DNA of 25,045 nt, taken from the NCBI GenBank assembly GCA_002104905.1, contig MCFE01000936.1, positions 1 through 25,045 on the forward strand. Direction: 5' to 3'. Both the position numbers and the translations under genes were made by a program. The notes below the pieces were generated by a model. The model made no database searches. It was not told the DNA's origin and was given only the letters and a program-made list of their open reading frames with translations. The first letter of the stretch is position 1; each line of letters begins with the position of its first letter. Source of the stretch: Basidiobolus meristosporus CBS 931.73. Its lineage: Eukaryota > Basidiobolomycota > Basidiobolomycetes > Basidiobolales > Basidiobolaceae. This document shows positions 10,778 to 21,084 of this stretch, one piece after another.

Positions 10778-13418
10778 CCGTATGAAGCTCAAGAATTCGG
10801 TGCACCTGAGTGGGACATACGACTCACCGGACTTTACCAATAGTACTCATTGCTAGCTGGCCCATTCAAACATTAGTCACACGAGGCGGAGATTGCTACA
10901 ACGCTCGGGATTACCTTCTTGGCCGCACGGGTAGCAGATGGAAAGATCCTGGCACCAATGCTTTCGACCATTGATCGCTGACGGTATCAGGAATCTATTT
11001 CAAGCCATAATTCTCCGGATTCCTCCTGTGGAACTGCATAAACCGGATATTTCAGGGAAATGTAACTGCTCTTTCCAAAGGATCCTCTAGCGTAAGCAGA
11101 TTTAGATGGACCGACATCTCGTACACATCCAAATATCTAGGTTTATCTACCAATCTACGAAGCGATCATTACCAATAGGCCATCTCTGATCTGACATGCT
11201 AACTGGATTGAAGTAAACATATTGCACCCAAAACTGATTGGATCATGATTATGCAGGTCATAGAAGCGGCCCAAGAACTTGAATCCTTCAGTGAGAGAAG
11301 GCACTGCATGTTATTCAATGCTCGTGCACCACCTGGAGTGGCTTTCTCCGCAGCCAAGATCGCCCATGTCGAATGCCCAAAACCGGCCAAAACGCTATCC
11401 AAGCATCTAGTGAAGAGTGCCACAAGTTTCCTCGGAAGCTGAGCTTTTCGACCAGAAACCCTAGCGTATGCACGTTGACCATTAGGAGGGATATGGCTTT
11501 CAAAGACAGCTCTGTTCAATCAACTCCATTTCGAGGAATCAAACGAAGTCTCGAGAATTCGCCACGCGTGCCCATCAACTTCACGTGCTAAACCCGCGAT
11601 GACTGTCACTCTGTTTTGAAGCAGGCCAACTAGGCGGGATTGGAGAGCATAATAGTGCGAATCCGCTGGAATGAATTGTTCGGTAAATATAATTGCCATG
11701 ATACCTAGGAGGCTAAATGCATTTATCGTGTTACTGATCCCTAGTGGCTGCAGTGCACTGGCGTCACTTGCGACAAACTGCTACGTGACCACAACGCTCA
11801 ATGTGCACTCAAGGCTCGCGCGATCGCCCTTCCACAACCCGTCTCTTCCCGCTCGTTGGGTCCTAATCAGGACACATCGAAATGGGCCATCGGTTTGTGT
11901 TCATCATTGAGCTGCAAACCCGGGATGATCAACTCCAAGATTGTAATGAATGCTTGGAAGGGAGGGGCATTTCCATTCCGATATCTTACCAGCGTACATT
12001 GCGTGTACATGCAGCCTGGTCGAGTGTCGGAGCCTAGAGCGGAACGTATAGCCGGAAAAATGCTGCGCTGGATGTGGATTATTATTCGAGATTTCGATAT
12101 GAGCATCCATTCTATTCAGGATGTTCTGCAAGGCTCAAGGTTCTGCAGCATGGAATTTGATTCAGCTCCGGACTCCGAGTCATAGACGCTTGCTTCCTCA
12201 TGATCAACTCTTCCCCGAACCCAATGCCAATTATCGGCTCAGTGCTATAGTGGGAACATGTTGATATGGCGTGGGCCTGGGTAATTGTTTATTTGTTCCG
12301 AGGGAAGTTGAATATATATGGCTAATTATGGAATGCGCTTGGTTACATTGATTGTATCGTCATGAATCGCAATATAGCAAGCGGGTTTTTCATGTTGCAG
12401 GTTTCGGATAGGGTATTTAATCAGCCAGCCCTTGTTTGTTGTTAGCTCTCGTGAACAGAAATACTAAAGTTGTATGGCTAAATGCTGCATTGTAGGTCAC
12501 CCAACGGATTTGTAAGCAAGGTTACCATTCTTCAAGCTGTAGATATCACCAAAGTGCTCTAATATAGAATAATTACCAAGACCAATATATACAGTATAAT
12601 ATGACATTTGGTATGATTCCTGGTGATTCAGACAAGTGGGCATACGAAACCGCTCTACGTTGGAAAAGCTGCCGATTCACATATATATAGCAACCACTAA
12701 CCCACCTCCATTTCAAAAAACAGTCCCCAAATGTACACTTCAAGAGCAGTAACAAAACCCTGGAAACACGCATTGTACCATCGTCAATTCTTTGCTATGA
12801 GCAGAAGTGAACTCTATATCCGTATAGTACTAAAATCATTGGTATATTATAACTTGCACTTGGTCAATTTTTGGATGTTGGCCTAGATTTGGAATTCACT
12901 TCAAATAATCGTGTTGCTTTCTATCCAGAATAGTGAAAATGCAGGCAATACTTCGAAAGCTATCCAAAAGACTTCATAGTTGGTCCACACTTTTCCATTG
13001 TAGCATATTGGAAACCTTCATACCCAACCTAGCCATATTTTCTCCAGTAAATAAACTCCTTACTCTTACTCCACCTGCTTGCAAGTGAAGACATCTTTCA
13101 CACTCTATTCACTTACAATTTACTTTAGTAAACTTGCAACTTATAGCCCAACTAAAATAATATCTATTATCCAGTTTAGGCAGATGTTGACCATAACTTG
13201 CCTTATACTTGCAATATCACAAGTGAGCCTTGGGCTTTGGAGGATTTTGGCTCCCATATTACTACTTTAGTGTGATATTGCTAGTAGGATTTGCAAGCCA
13301 TCAAGGTCCAAGCTAGGCTAACTATGGAGCTTTTGGAATCATGTTCTGGCTATGCTAGTATAGTGTCCACAAATGACCCCTTGTATGGGAAGTCTAAAGC
13401 CAGATATCACCTTCTATC
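10778..13418. other. 2.6 kb spacer without a convincing gene
   Basis: Overlapping open frames near 11199-11591 and 11856-12185 on both strands reach 106-109 codons but show no domain and no splice-linked continuation. I looked for the missing serine-bearing part of the carboxylesterase here and did not find it. The sequence becomes AT-rich from about 12250 onward, toward the retroelement. Confidence 0.5.
13211..13281. repeat. 11-bp perfect inverted repeat with 49-bp spacer
   Basis: GCAATATCACA at 13211-13221 is the exact reverse complement of TGTGATATTGC at 13271-13281. It could be the ends of a very small element or a chance hairpin; it lies 140 bp outside the copia LTR. No target duplication was apparent. 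Confidence 0.3.
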
Positions 13419-13762
13419 TGTTGTAAGAGTCTTGGAGTTATTGGAAGTAATTAGGAGAACAAGTAGATTATGTGGTTCTCACATAATGATTTATTCAATG
13501 TAAAATAGTATTTATACTTTTGCTTGGTCTTGGCATAATAGACACTCAGAATAGGTTGAGGTAGGTCCCATGAACATGTGTGCAAAGTTCGGGGCTGTTT
13601 GGATAACTTATCTAATTTTCATGTTCTGGGTACCTGATATTTTGGTGAACATATTCCAAGTCCCAACAAGGAACTTGGTCAGTAGTCTCTAGGATTTGAA
13701 GGTAATGATTAAAGTGACTAAGTTAGGTGAATATTTAGGTGGAATTCCGAATTTTTGCAACA
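13419..13762 (-). repeat. Copia LTR copy A (3' LTR, 344 bp)
   Basis: It begins TGTTGTAAGAG and ends TTTTTGCAACA on the plus strand, that is, TG...CA termini with short inverted ends. It is clearly the same family as the copies at 13937, 15783, 16128 and 23590. It directly adjoins the polypurine tract of the internal region. Confidence 0.85.
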
Positions 13763-13773
13763 CTCCCACCCAA
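13763..13773 (-). other. Polypurine tract (plus-strand primer) of the copia element
   Basis: On the minus strand the 11 bases TTGGGTGGGAG sit immediately before the 3' LTR and just after the pol stop codon (13774-13776), the expected place and composition of a retrotransposon polypurine tract. Confidence 0.7.
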
Positions 13774-15782
13774 CTAAATGTTCATACTGACTAGTCCTAG
13801 TTTTGACCTAAGATATTCAAACTTGTCTCTAGTTAATGGCTTGGTGAATATGGCTGCAATCATTTCATCTGTAGGACAGTAAGCTAAGTTGACCAAGTTA
13901 CTCTCAATAACTTCATGTATGAAATGATGTCTAATATGCTGTAAGAGTCTTGGAGATATTGGAAGTGATTTGGAGAACAAGTAGATTATGTGGTTTTCAC
14001 TTAATGATTTATTGAGTGTAAGAGTAGTATCTATACTTTTACCTGGTCTTGGCATAGCAAGCACTTAGAATAGGTTAAGAAAGTTCCCAAGAACATGTGT
14101 GCAAAGTTTGGGGCTGTTTGAACAACTTATCTAATTTTCATGTTCTGGGTACCTGGTATTTTGGTGAAAATATTCTAAGTAAATCCCAACAAGGAATTTG
14201 GTCAGTATTCTCTAGGATATGAAGGTAATGATCTAAGTGACAAAGTTAGGTGAATATTTAGGTGGAAATACAAATTTCTACAACATAATATCCATGTGCT
14301 TACTTCTATCATGAAAAGTTGGATATCTACCAAATTGTATTCATTATTAATTATCTTGAAATAAAATAATAGGCATTTTTTGACATAAGTCTAAATCTTT
14401 AAAAAGCTTCCTTAACCACACTACTTTACTTGTAGCTTCACAGGCTGCCATATACTCTGTCTTTGTGGTGGAGAGTGCTACATTTGGCTGCTTTCTTGAA
14501 TTCCATGAATTTGCTCCCCTACAGTAAAGAAAGGTGTATCCTGTGGTGGATCTTCTGTCTTCCAAATTTTGTACCCAATCAGCATCTGTGTATACCACAA
14601 GAACTTGTTCTGAGTCCTTGCAGGTGTACTTTATGCAGAAATTAGTAGTTCCATTTAGGTATCTAAAAATCCACCTAACTGCTGCAATATGATCAGATCC
14701 ACAGTTCTGATTTTGCTGGCTGACAACTCCCACTGAATATGAGATGTCTGGACATGTTCCAAGCACGATAAACAGCAGACCGCCAACCTTAGATTGACAA
14801 GGAAAGTTAGGGCTTTCAGATGGCATCAAGCTCTCTTGATTTGGTTGAGTTTTGACTAATTTGAGATTTGTCTCCAATGGGGTAGCTGCCAGTTTATAAT
14901 CTTCTATTTGATACTTCTTTAGTATATCTTGAATATACTTGGAGTGGCTTAAGGTGATAGTCTGGGTACTTCTGTCTATGGAGAACTTAGTCCCTAAGTA
15001 GTAACTGAGTTGTCTTAGATTGGACATCTTGAACTCGTTAGATAGGCTGGATTTTAGTCTCTACCAATGTTTCTAGGTTATTGATGGCTACAATAAGCTC
15101 ATCCACATATAGAGCTAATAGAACTGGATTTGCTCTATCTGGCTTATAGTGTATGCTATAGTCAGCATTACTCCTTTTGAAACTCAGAGATTTGAAATAA
15201 GAATCCATCTTGCAATTCCAGGCTCTTAGTGATTGTCTGAGTTCATATAGCTATCTTTCAAGCTTGCAGACCAAATGGGGCTTATCTTGGTCCGCAAACC
15301 CATCAAGTTGGTAGATATACACATCCTTATCAAGTTCTCCATTCAAAAGTGCAGTTTTTACATCCATTTGATGAATAAAAAACTTATATTTGGCTGCAAT
15401 AGCCATTACTAATCTGATGGAATTAAACTTGGCTACTGGTACAAAGGTCTCAGTATAGCCAAGTCCTTTTGTTTGTAAGTATCCTTTGGCCACAAGTCTT
15501 GCTTTGTATCTCTCAAGTGTATCATTAGCCTTGTCTTTGTCTTAAAGAGCTATCTGCAGCCAGTTGGTTTTTGGTTGATTGGTAATTTGACTAAGTCCCA
15601 AGTTTGATTTTCCATTAGGGCCTGATATTCCTCAGTCATTGCAGATCCCCAATACTCTGTCTGAGGGCTACTTAGGGCCTCTTTTACAGTCTGGGGCTCA
15701 TCAATATGGACTGAATAGGCAAAGGCTAAGTTTGTACCCTCATTGATATAGTAATTTGGGATATTTCTTTTCTGGTTGGATC
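13774..15782 (-). pseudogene. Copia pol remnant: pre-RT, reverse transcriptase and RNase H
   Basis: Reading right to left: FAYSVHIDEPQTVKEAL and EYWGSAMTEEYQALM (pre-RT linker), a nonsense codon TAG at 15552-15550 in place of the usual Trp, then the RT start KGYLQTKGLGYTETFVPV and HQMDVKTALLNGELD (15493-15254), a second stop at 15253-15251, the active-site motif as YVDE rather than YVDD (15109-15098), a frameshift near 15040-15060, then the long open part 15027-14347 (RT thumb and RNase H with YTDADW, SRKQPNVALSTTKTEYMA). The RNase H end, HHFIHEVIESNLVNLAYCPT to the stop at 13774, lies beyond the nested LTR. At least two nonsense changes, one frameshift and one insertion make it inactive. Confidence 0.9.
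13937..14285 (-). repeat. Copia LTR copy B, solo LTR nested in RNase H (349 bp)
   Basis: It begins TGCTGTAAGAG and ends TTCTACAACA and is flanked on both sides by TAATA (13932-13936 and 14286-14290), a perfect 5-bp target duplication. Removing it and one duplicate rejoins the RNase H reading KHMDI + RHHFIHEV, so it inserted as a full element and later collapsed to a solo LTR. Confidence 0.92.
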
Positions 15783-16127
15783 TGTTGTAGGAGTCTTGGG
15801 GATATTGGAAGTGAATGGGCAGACAGGTGGATTATGTGGTTTTCACTTAATGATTTACTGAATGTAAAAGTAGTATTTATACTTTTACATGGTCTTGGCA
15901 TAACAAACACGTAGAATAGATTAAGAAAGGTCCCAAGAACATGTGTGCAAAGTTTGGTGCTGTTTGGGCACCTTATCTAATTTTCATGTTCTGGGTACCT
16001 GATATTTTGGTGAGCATATTCCAAGTCCCAACAAGGAATTTGGTCAGTATTCTCTAAGATCTGAAGGTAATGATCTAAGTGACTAAGTTAAGCCAATATT
16101 TAGGTGGATTTGCAAATTTTTACGACA
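15783..16127 (-). repeat. Copia LTR copy C (345 bp)
   Basis: It begins TGTTGTAGGAG and ends TTTTTACGACA. It follows pol pre-RT sequence directly, without leader or gag. Flanks GGATC and CTAAG do not match, so it is not a simple new insertion; a deletion or recombination between LTRs is more likely. Confidence 0.85.
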
Positions 16128-16327
16128 CTAAGAACATGTTTGCCAAGTTTAGGCTGTTTGGACAACTTTGACAATTTTGATGTTATGAGTACCTGATATC
16201 TTGGTGAGCATATTCTATGTAAATCCCAACAAGGAATATGGTCATATTCGCTAGGATTTGGAGGTAATGATCCAAGTGGCTAAGTTAGGTGAATAATTAA
16301 TAGGTAGAATTACAAATCTTTACAACA
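16128..16327 (-). repeat. Copia LTR copy D, truncated (about 200 bp)
   Basis: It holds only the later part of the LTR (plus-strand order), from AAGAACATGTTTGCCAAG to TTTACAACA, joined head to tail with copy C. About the first 145 bp are missing. It carries its own small insertions (GTAAATCCC, AATAATTAATAGG), the first of which it shares with copy B. Confidence 0.8.
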
Positions 16328-17627
16328 CTATTAAGTAAAAGATTAATACTTCATACTCTAAGTAGTCCAAATATCATCTGAGTGGCATTGAGCTCAGTTC
16401 AGACAAAATGTTAGATTGTTTTTTGGGCCATTGAAGCCTTGAAAGATGTTCAAGCTCTTGGAGAAGCCCAAAGGCTTAATACTTGCAATATCTCCTCCTA
16501 GGCTGGTGGCTTGGCGAATCATCTTCATTACTCACCAGAATCTTGCTAATAGCATCATCTTGTTCAAATAAATCTCATGGCTTTTAGAGTTCCTGTTGCT
16601 TATACTACTTTGTCAATATCAGAATGCATATATGCTAATCCTGTTGAGGTTGAGTTGCTAATAATAGCAGTAAGGTAGTAATATATTTGCACAAATAGAT
16701 ACTCATTGAACTATTAGTATCAAAATTTACCCTTTGAGAGCTGTGTATTTTTGCACCTAAATGGTACCAATGGTAGAAGTAACTAAAGCTGAAGCACATG
16801 TAGTGGTACACATGTTGCTATATCTTCCTACAGATGGAAGATCCCCTGACTTTATATCAGGACTCAGAGTATTGGGCACTTTACACAAGTAATCCGCAAT
16901 AATTCACAGGTCCAATTTCAACTCAACTGGATGAGCTTATTACACTAGAAACTCCACAATTCTGATGATGAATAAATATAACTCATTAGAGCCAACTGCA
17001 AAGCCAAGAGTACCAGGTGATAGACTGAGCGGTATACTGGCGTGACAAAAATTATCACAATCACCTATAAAGCAAAATCCATCTGTCCATTAATAGTACA
17101 TATATTGTGTAGGAGTTTCCGAGATACAATCTTGAATTTCATGCCCATATTACACCATTAGCCCGTGCATAGTTTCAGAGCCAATGGGATACACTGTGGG
17201 TGCTGATATTCAATCACCATAATTATGCAGTTTATCCGGGACAGTATTGGTAGAAACAAGAATCAAGCCTTCCATCACAACTGGTTTGGTGCAAAGTTGA
17301 GGTATCACACGCAACAGCCCAAGAACTCTCTTCATCCATCCCAAAATGGAACTCTCTCACCCCTATATCACTGATATACTCCGTAGATCTCCCATCCAAG
17401 AGATTGGCAGGTTAGTCAAGAGTGAAGGCTTATTCTGGGTACCGTATATCGTGGGCAGGTGGGTGAGAACCAGGCCATGACCAGAAATGCCTTGATGAGT
17501 CATATCCTTCATCCGCCTATTCGGAGCGTCGTAAATCCCCAGCTTTATGGATGCCACCTGGGTCGAAACCAATTAGGCTGAATTGGGGTGTGTATTGAAT
17601 AGAATGTGCACAGTTGGTTTTAGATAT
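16328..17627. other. AT-rich degenerate sequence between the retroelement and the hexamer array
   Basis: No open frame over 70 codons and no recognised domain. It may be worn transposon sequence (possibly retroelement internal region), but I could not match it to integrase, gag or protease in any frame. Confidence 0.4.
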
Positions 17628-17730
17628 CCCAATCCCAATCCCAATCCCAATCCCAATCCCAATCCCAATCCCAATCCCAATCCCAATCCCAATCCCAATC
17701 CCAATCCCAATCCCAATCCCAATCCCAATC
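17628..17730. repeat. CCCAAT hexanucleotide array, about 17 units (103 bp)
   Basis: The six-base unit CCCAAT repeats without interruption. The minus strand is (GGGATT)n, with G-triplets spaced by three bases, the spacing that favours G-quadruplexes. It is open in several frames (PIPIPI on plus, GIGIGI on minus), but nothing suggests it is translated. It lies 226 bp beyond the stop codon of the STRA6-like gene, so it may fall in that gene's 3' region. Confidence 0.97.
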
Positions 17731-17956
17731 TGTAGCTCAATGCTATCAAGAAATGCTGGGTTCTTCGAATTACTCGATAAATCAGTTGGTATCGTAGTCA
17801 TCCTTCTACGAGCAAGGAATACGTTGAGAGGATACTGGCTTCAAGGTGATTTGCACTTTACTAACGTTGCAACAAGGATATCATCAAGTTATATATACTG
17901 ATGGGTATTCATAGAAATTAGGTGTATAAAGAGTTGGGGTTGGTGTTGAGTCAGGG

Positions 17957-20900
17957 CTAGCTTGAATTGGATTCGCTCTTGGATGACCGGGACTCCCCAT
18001 GACGGCGCAAATCCCGTAACTTAGGGTTGTTGACCAGAGTGTATGCCAAATGCCATCTGTTGCGGGCAACCAATCTGCGGCTCTCAAGTCTAGCCGTCAT
18101 GATGGTGATGGATTTCATTTCCTCGACCACATCCTCTTTGTCGCCCACAAGGGCGAATGGTGATCTGATCAGCTTACGCCAGCTGTTGGACTCAATCTTT
18201 AAGGGAGCCTCATGGTGAGACTTGCCCAGCATCAAACAGAGGAACACCATGTTGATTGGATTGTAGTAGTAATGTTCAGAGAGAAGCTAGGAATAAGATC
18301 TGCGTTATCATCCGCACTAACAGGAGCCATTGGGCAAGAAGAATACATACCAATCCCAGGTAGGCGTTGTAGCCGCTATCACTAGATCTGAGGTTGACAT
18401 GTAACACGTTACGATCCACTCTTGAACTGAACATGAAGATCGTGAAGAACGCCTTGATCATTCGTCCAACCCAGCCAGTGATACCGCTGGGAATATGCAC
18501 GAATATGGCCAGGAAAGACCAGTGCATGAATCCATTGCGGCGTCTGAGCCAGAATTTTGTCCCAGGAATGATGAAGATGAGTGTGGTGATCAGCCCGACC
18601 AACTTACTGATGACCCACGAGATAAAGATGGGGAGGAGGAAGGAGAGCAGTAGCCAGCGAACAATGAAGTTTCGAACCGGAATGATCAGAACGATAGCTG
18701 AGATCAGGATCAGGATCAAGAAGAGCTGAATGATCACCACAAGGGAGGCAAAAAAGGCATTTCCGATCGCTGCGCCGTAAAACTTCAGGAAGTCGTTCAT
18801 GCTGATATCGTTGCCCTTCCGATGATGAAACAAAGAATAGTTTCCCAGGCGAAGTTGCACCAGATCGCGTTGGAAGCGATACTTGACTCCAGATGTGAAG
18901 AGGATAATCCCTGGTGCGCAAATCTGTTAGTCACATTCTCGGAAACTACGGCATCAATCTCCATACCAAATCCGCCCACCAAAACACTAAGGAAAGTGGA
19001 GGCTTTCATGGCCAAAAGAACCTTCCCTGCGGTATCCATATCTTCCCCTAATACTCCACCCATCTCGTTGCCAAAAGCAACAGCCTCTGTGACAACACAG
19101 GCCACTGAACTTTGAACAAAATAGTACAGCCGAACCACGAGATATATCATTACTTGCATGATGATGAGTGTGATAGTGGCGAGGGTAAAGTGGATCATAT
19201 CGGGAATTCTGGAAAAAGAACGGCTGAGTCGTTTTGGGATTAGATGCCTGCAAGCTGTCATTACTTACTCGACATAACGGACGATGTCGCGCTTGTATCT
19301 ACGATAACTAAGGACCTCTCCGGGATGACGGATCGTAGCGAAAAATCCAGGTGGGGATTTGTCATCCTGGAACTCCATTTTCCTAGCAACTAGCATACTT
19401 TTGACATACTGAAAGTCAGAAGAATAGGCAAGTACCGCCTCTTGAGATCTGGAAGCTCTTGCGGAGAACATGCAGGCCAGGAAATAGATGATCAAAATGA
19501 AAGTAAACAGCACAACCGGAACGTTGGACATAATCGTTGTGATTCTTCCAAAGCCCAATTCCCGGTAATAGGCTTCCACAATATTACCAATGTACTGGAG
19601 AAACAACGCAGCGGACACGATGACACCCAGGATGCTTCCAAGTAGTTTGTGCGACTGCTCGTAGCACAGGAAGAGTGGATAGAGAAGTAACCCGTTCCAG
19701 AGCAGCAAGAGGATCAAGAAGAGACCTTTGGTGTACTTCGCAACTGTGGGGTCCATGTTTAACATTATCTGAAAGCGATTTTGACCACTCGCAATCTCCA
19801 TTGCGGATACAAAAACCAACTGTGCTACGATCCCGAAAAGGACGATGGATATGCGATTATCTTTTCGACGTTTCAGCAAGTTGATTGGGCTGGGAATACA
19901 CCCGAGTTAGTCGAATCGTACACGGCAAAGCATCATTGTTCTCTCAACTTACATGGGAAAGGGAATATTGTTGCGTCCGAAAATGAGGATTAGAAAGGGA
20001 ACAACTATGATGGCTCCCATTGATACACACATGGCAGCGACCGAAACTGCAGAGCATGATTAGCGGAGTTGGGTGACTTCATTAGATGTAGTTACAGCTT
20101 ACTGTTCTCGAAGTGCTTCACTATATAGGCATCATAGTAGGCTTGTTCAAGGTATAGCACGAATCCATTAAAGCACTTCACGCCATGGCTTGATGCTTGT
20201 AGGATGAGATCAATGGAGCGGGTGTTCGGAGGCACCTCGAAGGGTTGATAAGACTCGATGGGCCACGAATCACGATTCAACCCTTGTACTTGATCAATAA
20301 CGGCGTTGTTAGCATCGTAGAAGGCCAGGGTTAGGTTCGTGTCCTTAAAGCTATATGCAGTGCTAATGGCAATGATCGATTCAGAAGAGTAGCGGATTTT
20401 AGCCACCTATTAGTGTAATTAGTATCGAGAGAATCTCAACGATCGCCACAGGATGCACCTACCATGAGCCCTTTATCTATCTTTGAGATGAACGGAGCTA
20501 TTTTTTCTTTACCGACTGTTTGTTTCAGCTCGATCAAGCTCTCCTGTGCAGGCGGATTTGGCCGAATTGCTGTTGCAGAGCAGCAGACTATTCAGGGCGA
20601 AGATCCTATTTAGCGTACTCGTGGGGCGAATATGAGTTATGAGCACAACACTTACGGCCATTCAACATTATCCATTCATCATTTTTGAACACCCACGGTG
20701 TATTCGGAGCGTCTAAATCGCAACGATCAGAGGGAAGCATGTTCTTTATCCTTGACATCAATACAGTTAATACTATACTCGCAACTGACGATCTACGGGT
20801 GCTTACCCCTCAGAGTTCACTTGGCATTGCATTAAGAAAAGGTCTACAGGGAATTCAAGGCTACTTAATGGACAGTTCAAAAACGGGTCTTTTTCATAAG

Positions 20901-20995
20901 CAATGCGTACCTGCTTCAACCAACGGTGCTAAAACAACACAGAATACAATCGAAAGCCAGAGCAGCAACGACATCTTTTCAGTCATATTTCTCAT
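17957..20995 (-). CDS. STRA6-like (RBP-receptor family) polytopic membrane protein, 9 exons, 829 aa
   Basis: Proposed exons: 20995-20911, 20784-20656, 20587-20463, 20406-20103, 20046-19953, 19889-19269, 19208-18967, 18910-18351, 18286-17957. All eight introns are GT-AG and all phases join. Residues 1-24 look like a signal peptide (LLLWLSIVFCVVLAPLVEA). About 190 lumenal residues follow, then about nine or ten membrane segments between residues 217 and 680, and a basic cytosolic tail. The C-terminal third resembles STRA6, the vertebrate retinol transporter: a SGYNAYLGLL..E...YNP stretch across the exon 8/9 junction and the RWHLAYTLVNNPKLRDLRR block near the end match STRA6 in order and spacing, as I recall that family. 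STRA6 has nine membrane helices and about 670 residues; the extra length here is the N-terminal lumenal part. The substrate in a fungus is unknown. The exon 1/2 junction is the least certain; exons 4-9 are firm. Confidence 0.8.
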
Positions 20996-21077
20996 CTACA
21001 GTAGGGCCAAGTAGCCTGTGTTCTCTGCAGGTAGGCAAACCGTCTGAAAACTGTCAACAACATCAACGCTCCCGGTG

Positions 21078-21084
21078 TTTTATA
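21078..21084 (-). promoter_or_regulatory. TATA-like box of the STRA6-like gene
   Basis: TATAAAA on the minus strand lies 83 bp before the proposed ATG at 20995, which supports that start and a short leader. Confidence 0.45.

Larger units (their letters stand above)
13419..16327 (-). mobile_element. Decayed Ty1/copia LTR retrotransposon (coding strand minus)
   Basis: The element runs from the 3' LTR (13419-13762) through RNase H, reverse transcriptase and pre-RT sequence to an LTR pair at 15783-16327. Gag, protease and integrase are missing, so more than half of the original internal region is gone. The outer flanks CTATC (before 13419) and CTATT (after 16327) differ at one base and may be the worn target-site duplication. 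The reading frame carries several stops and frameshifts, and a second LTR is nested inside. The element cannot move by itself. Confidence 0.85.

Noticed and set aside
11199-11591. Overlapping frames on both strands as a gene, perhaps the missing carboxylesterase core
   Set aside because: No GxSxG or oxyanion-hole motif and no similarity to the hydrolase fold could be seen.
15783-16127. LTR C as an independent nested solo insertion
   Set aside because: The 5-bp flanks (GGATC and CTAAG) do not match, unlike those of copy B.
17628-17730. Interstitial telomeric repeat
   Set aside because: The unit is GGGATT, which is not a rotation of TTAGGG.
17517-17801. Reading frames through the hexamer array giving Gly-Ile or Pro-Ile repeats
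   Set aside because: Any uninterrupted CCCAAT array is open in several frames; the flanking residues show no domain and there is no splice-supported gene.
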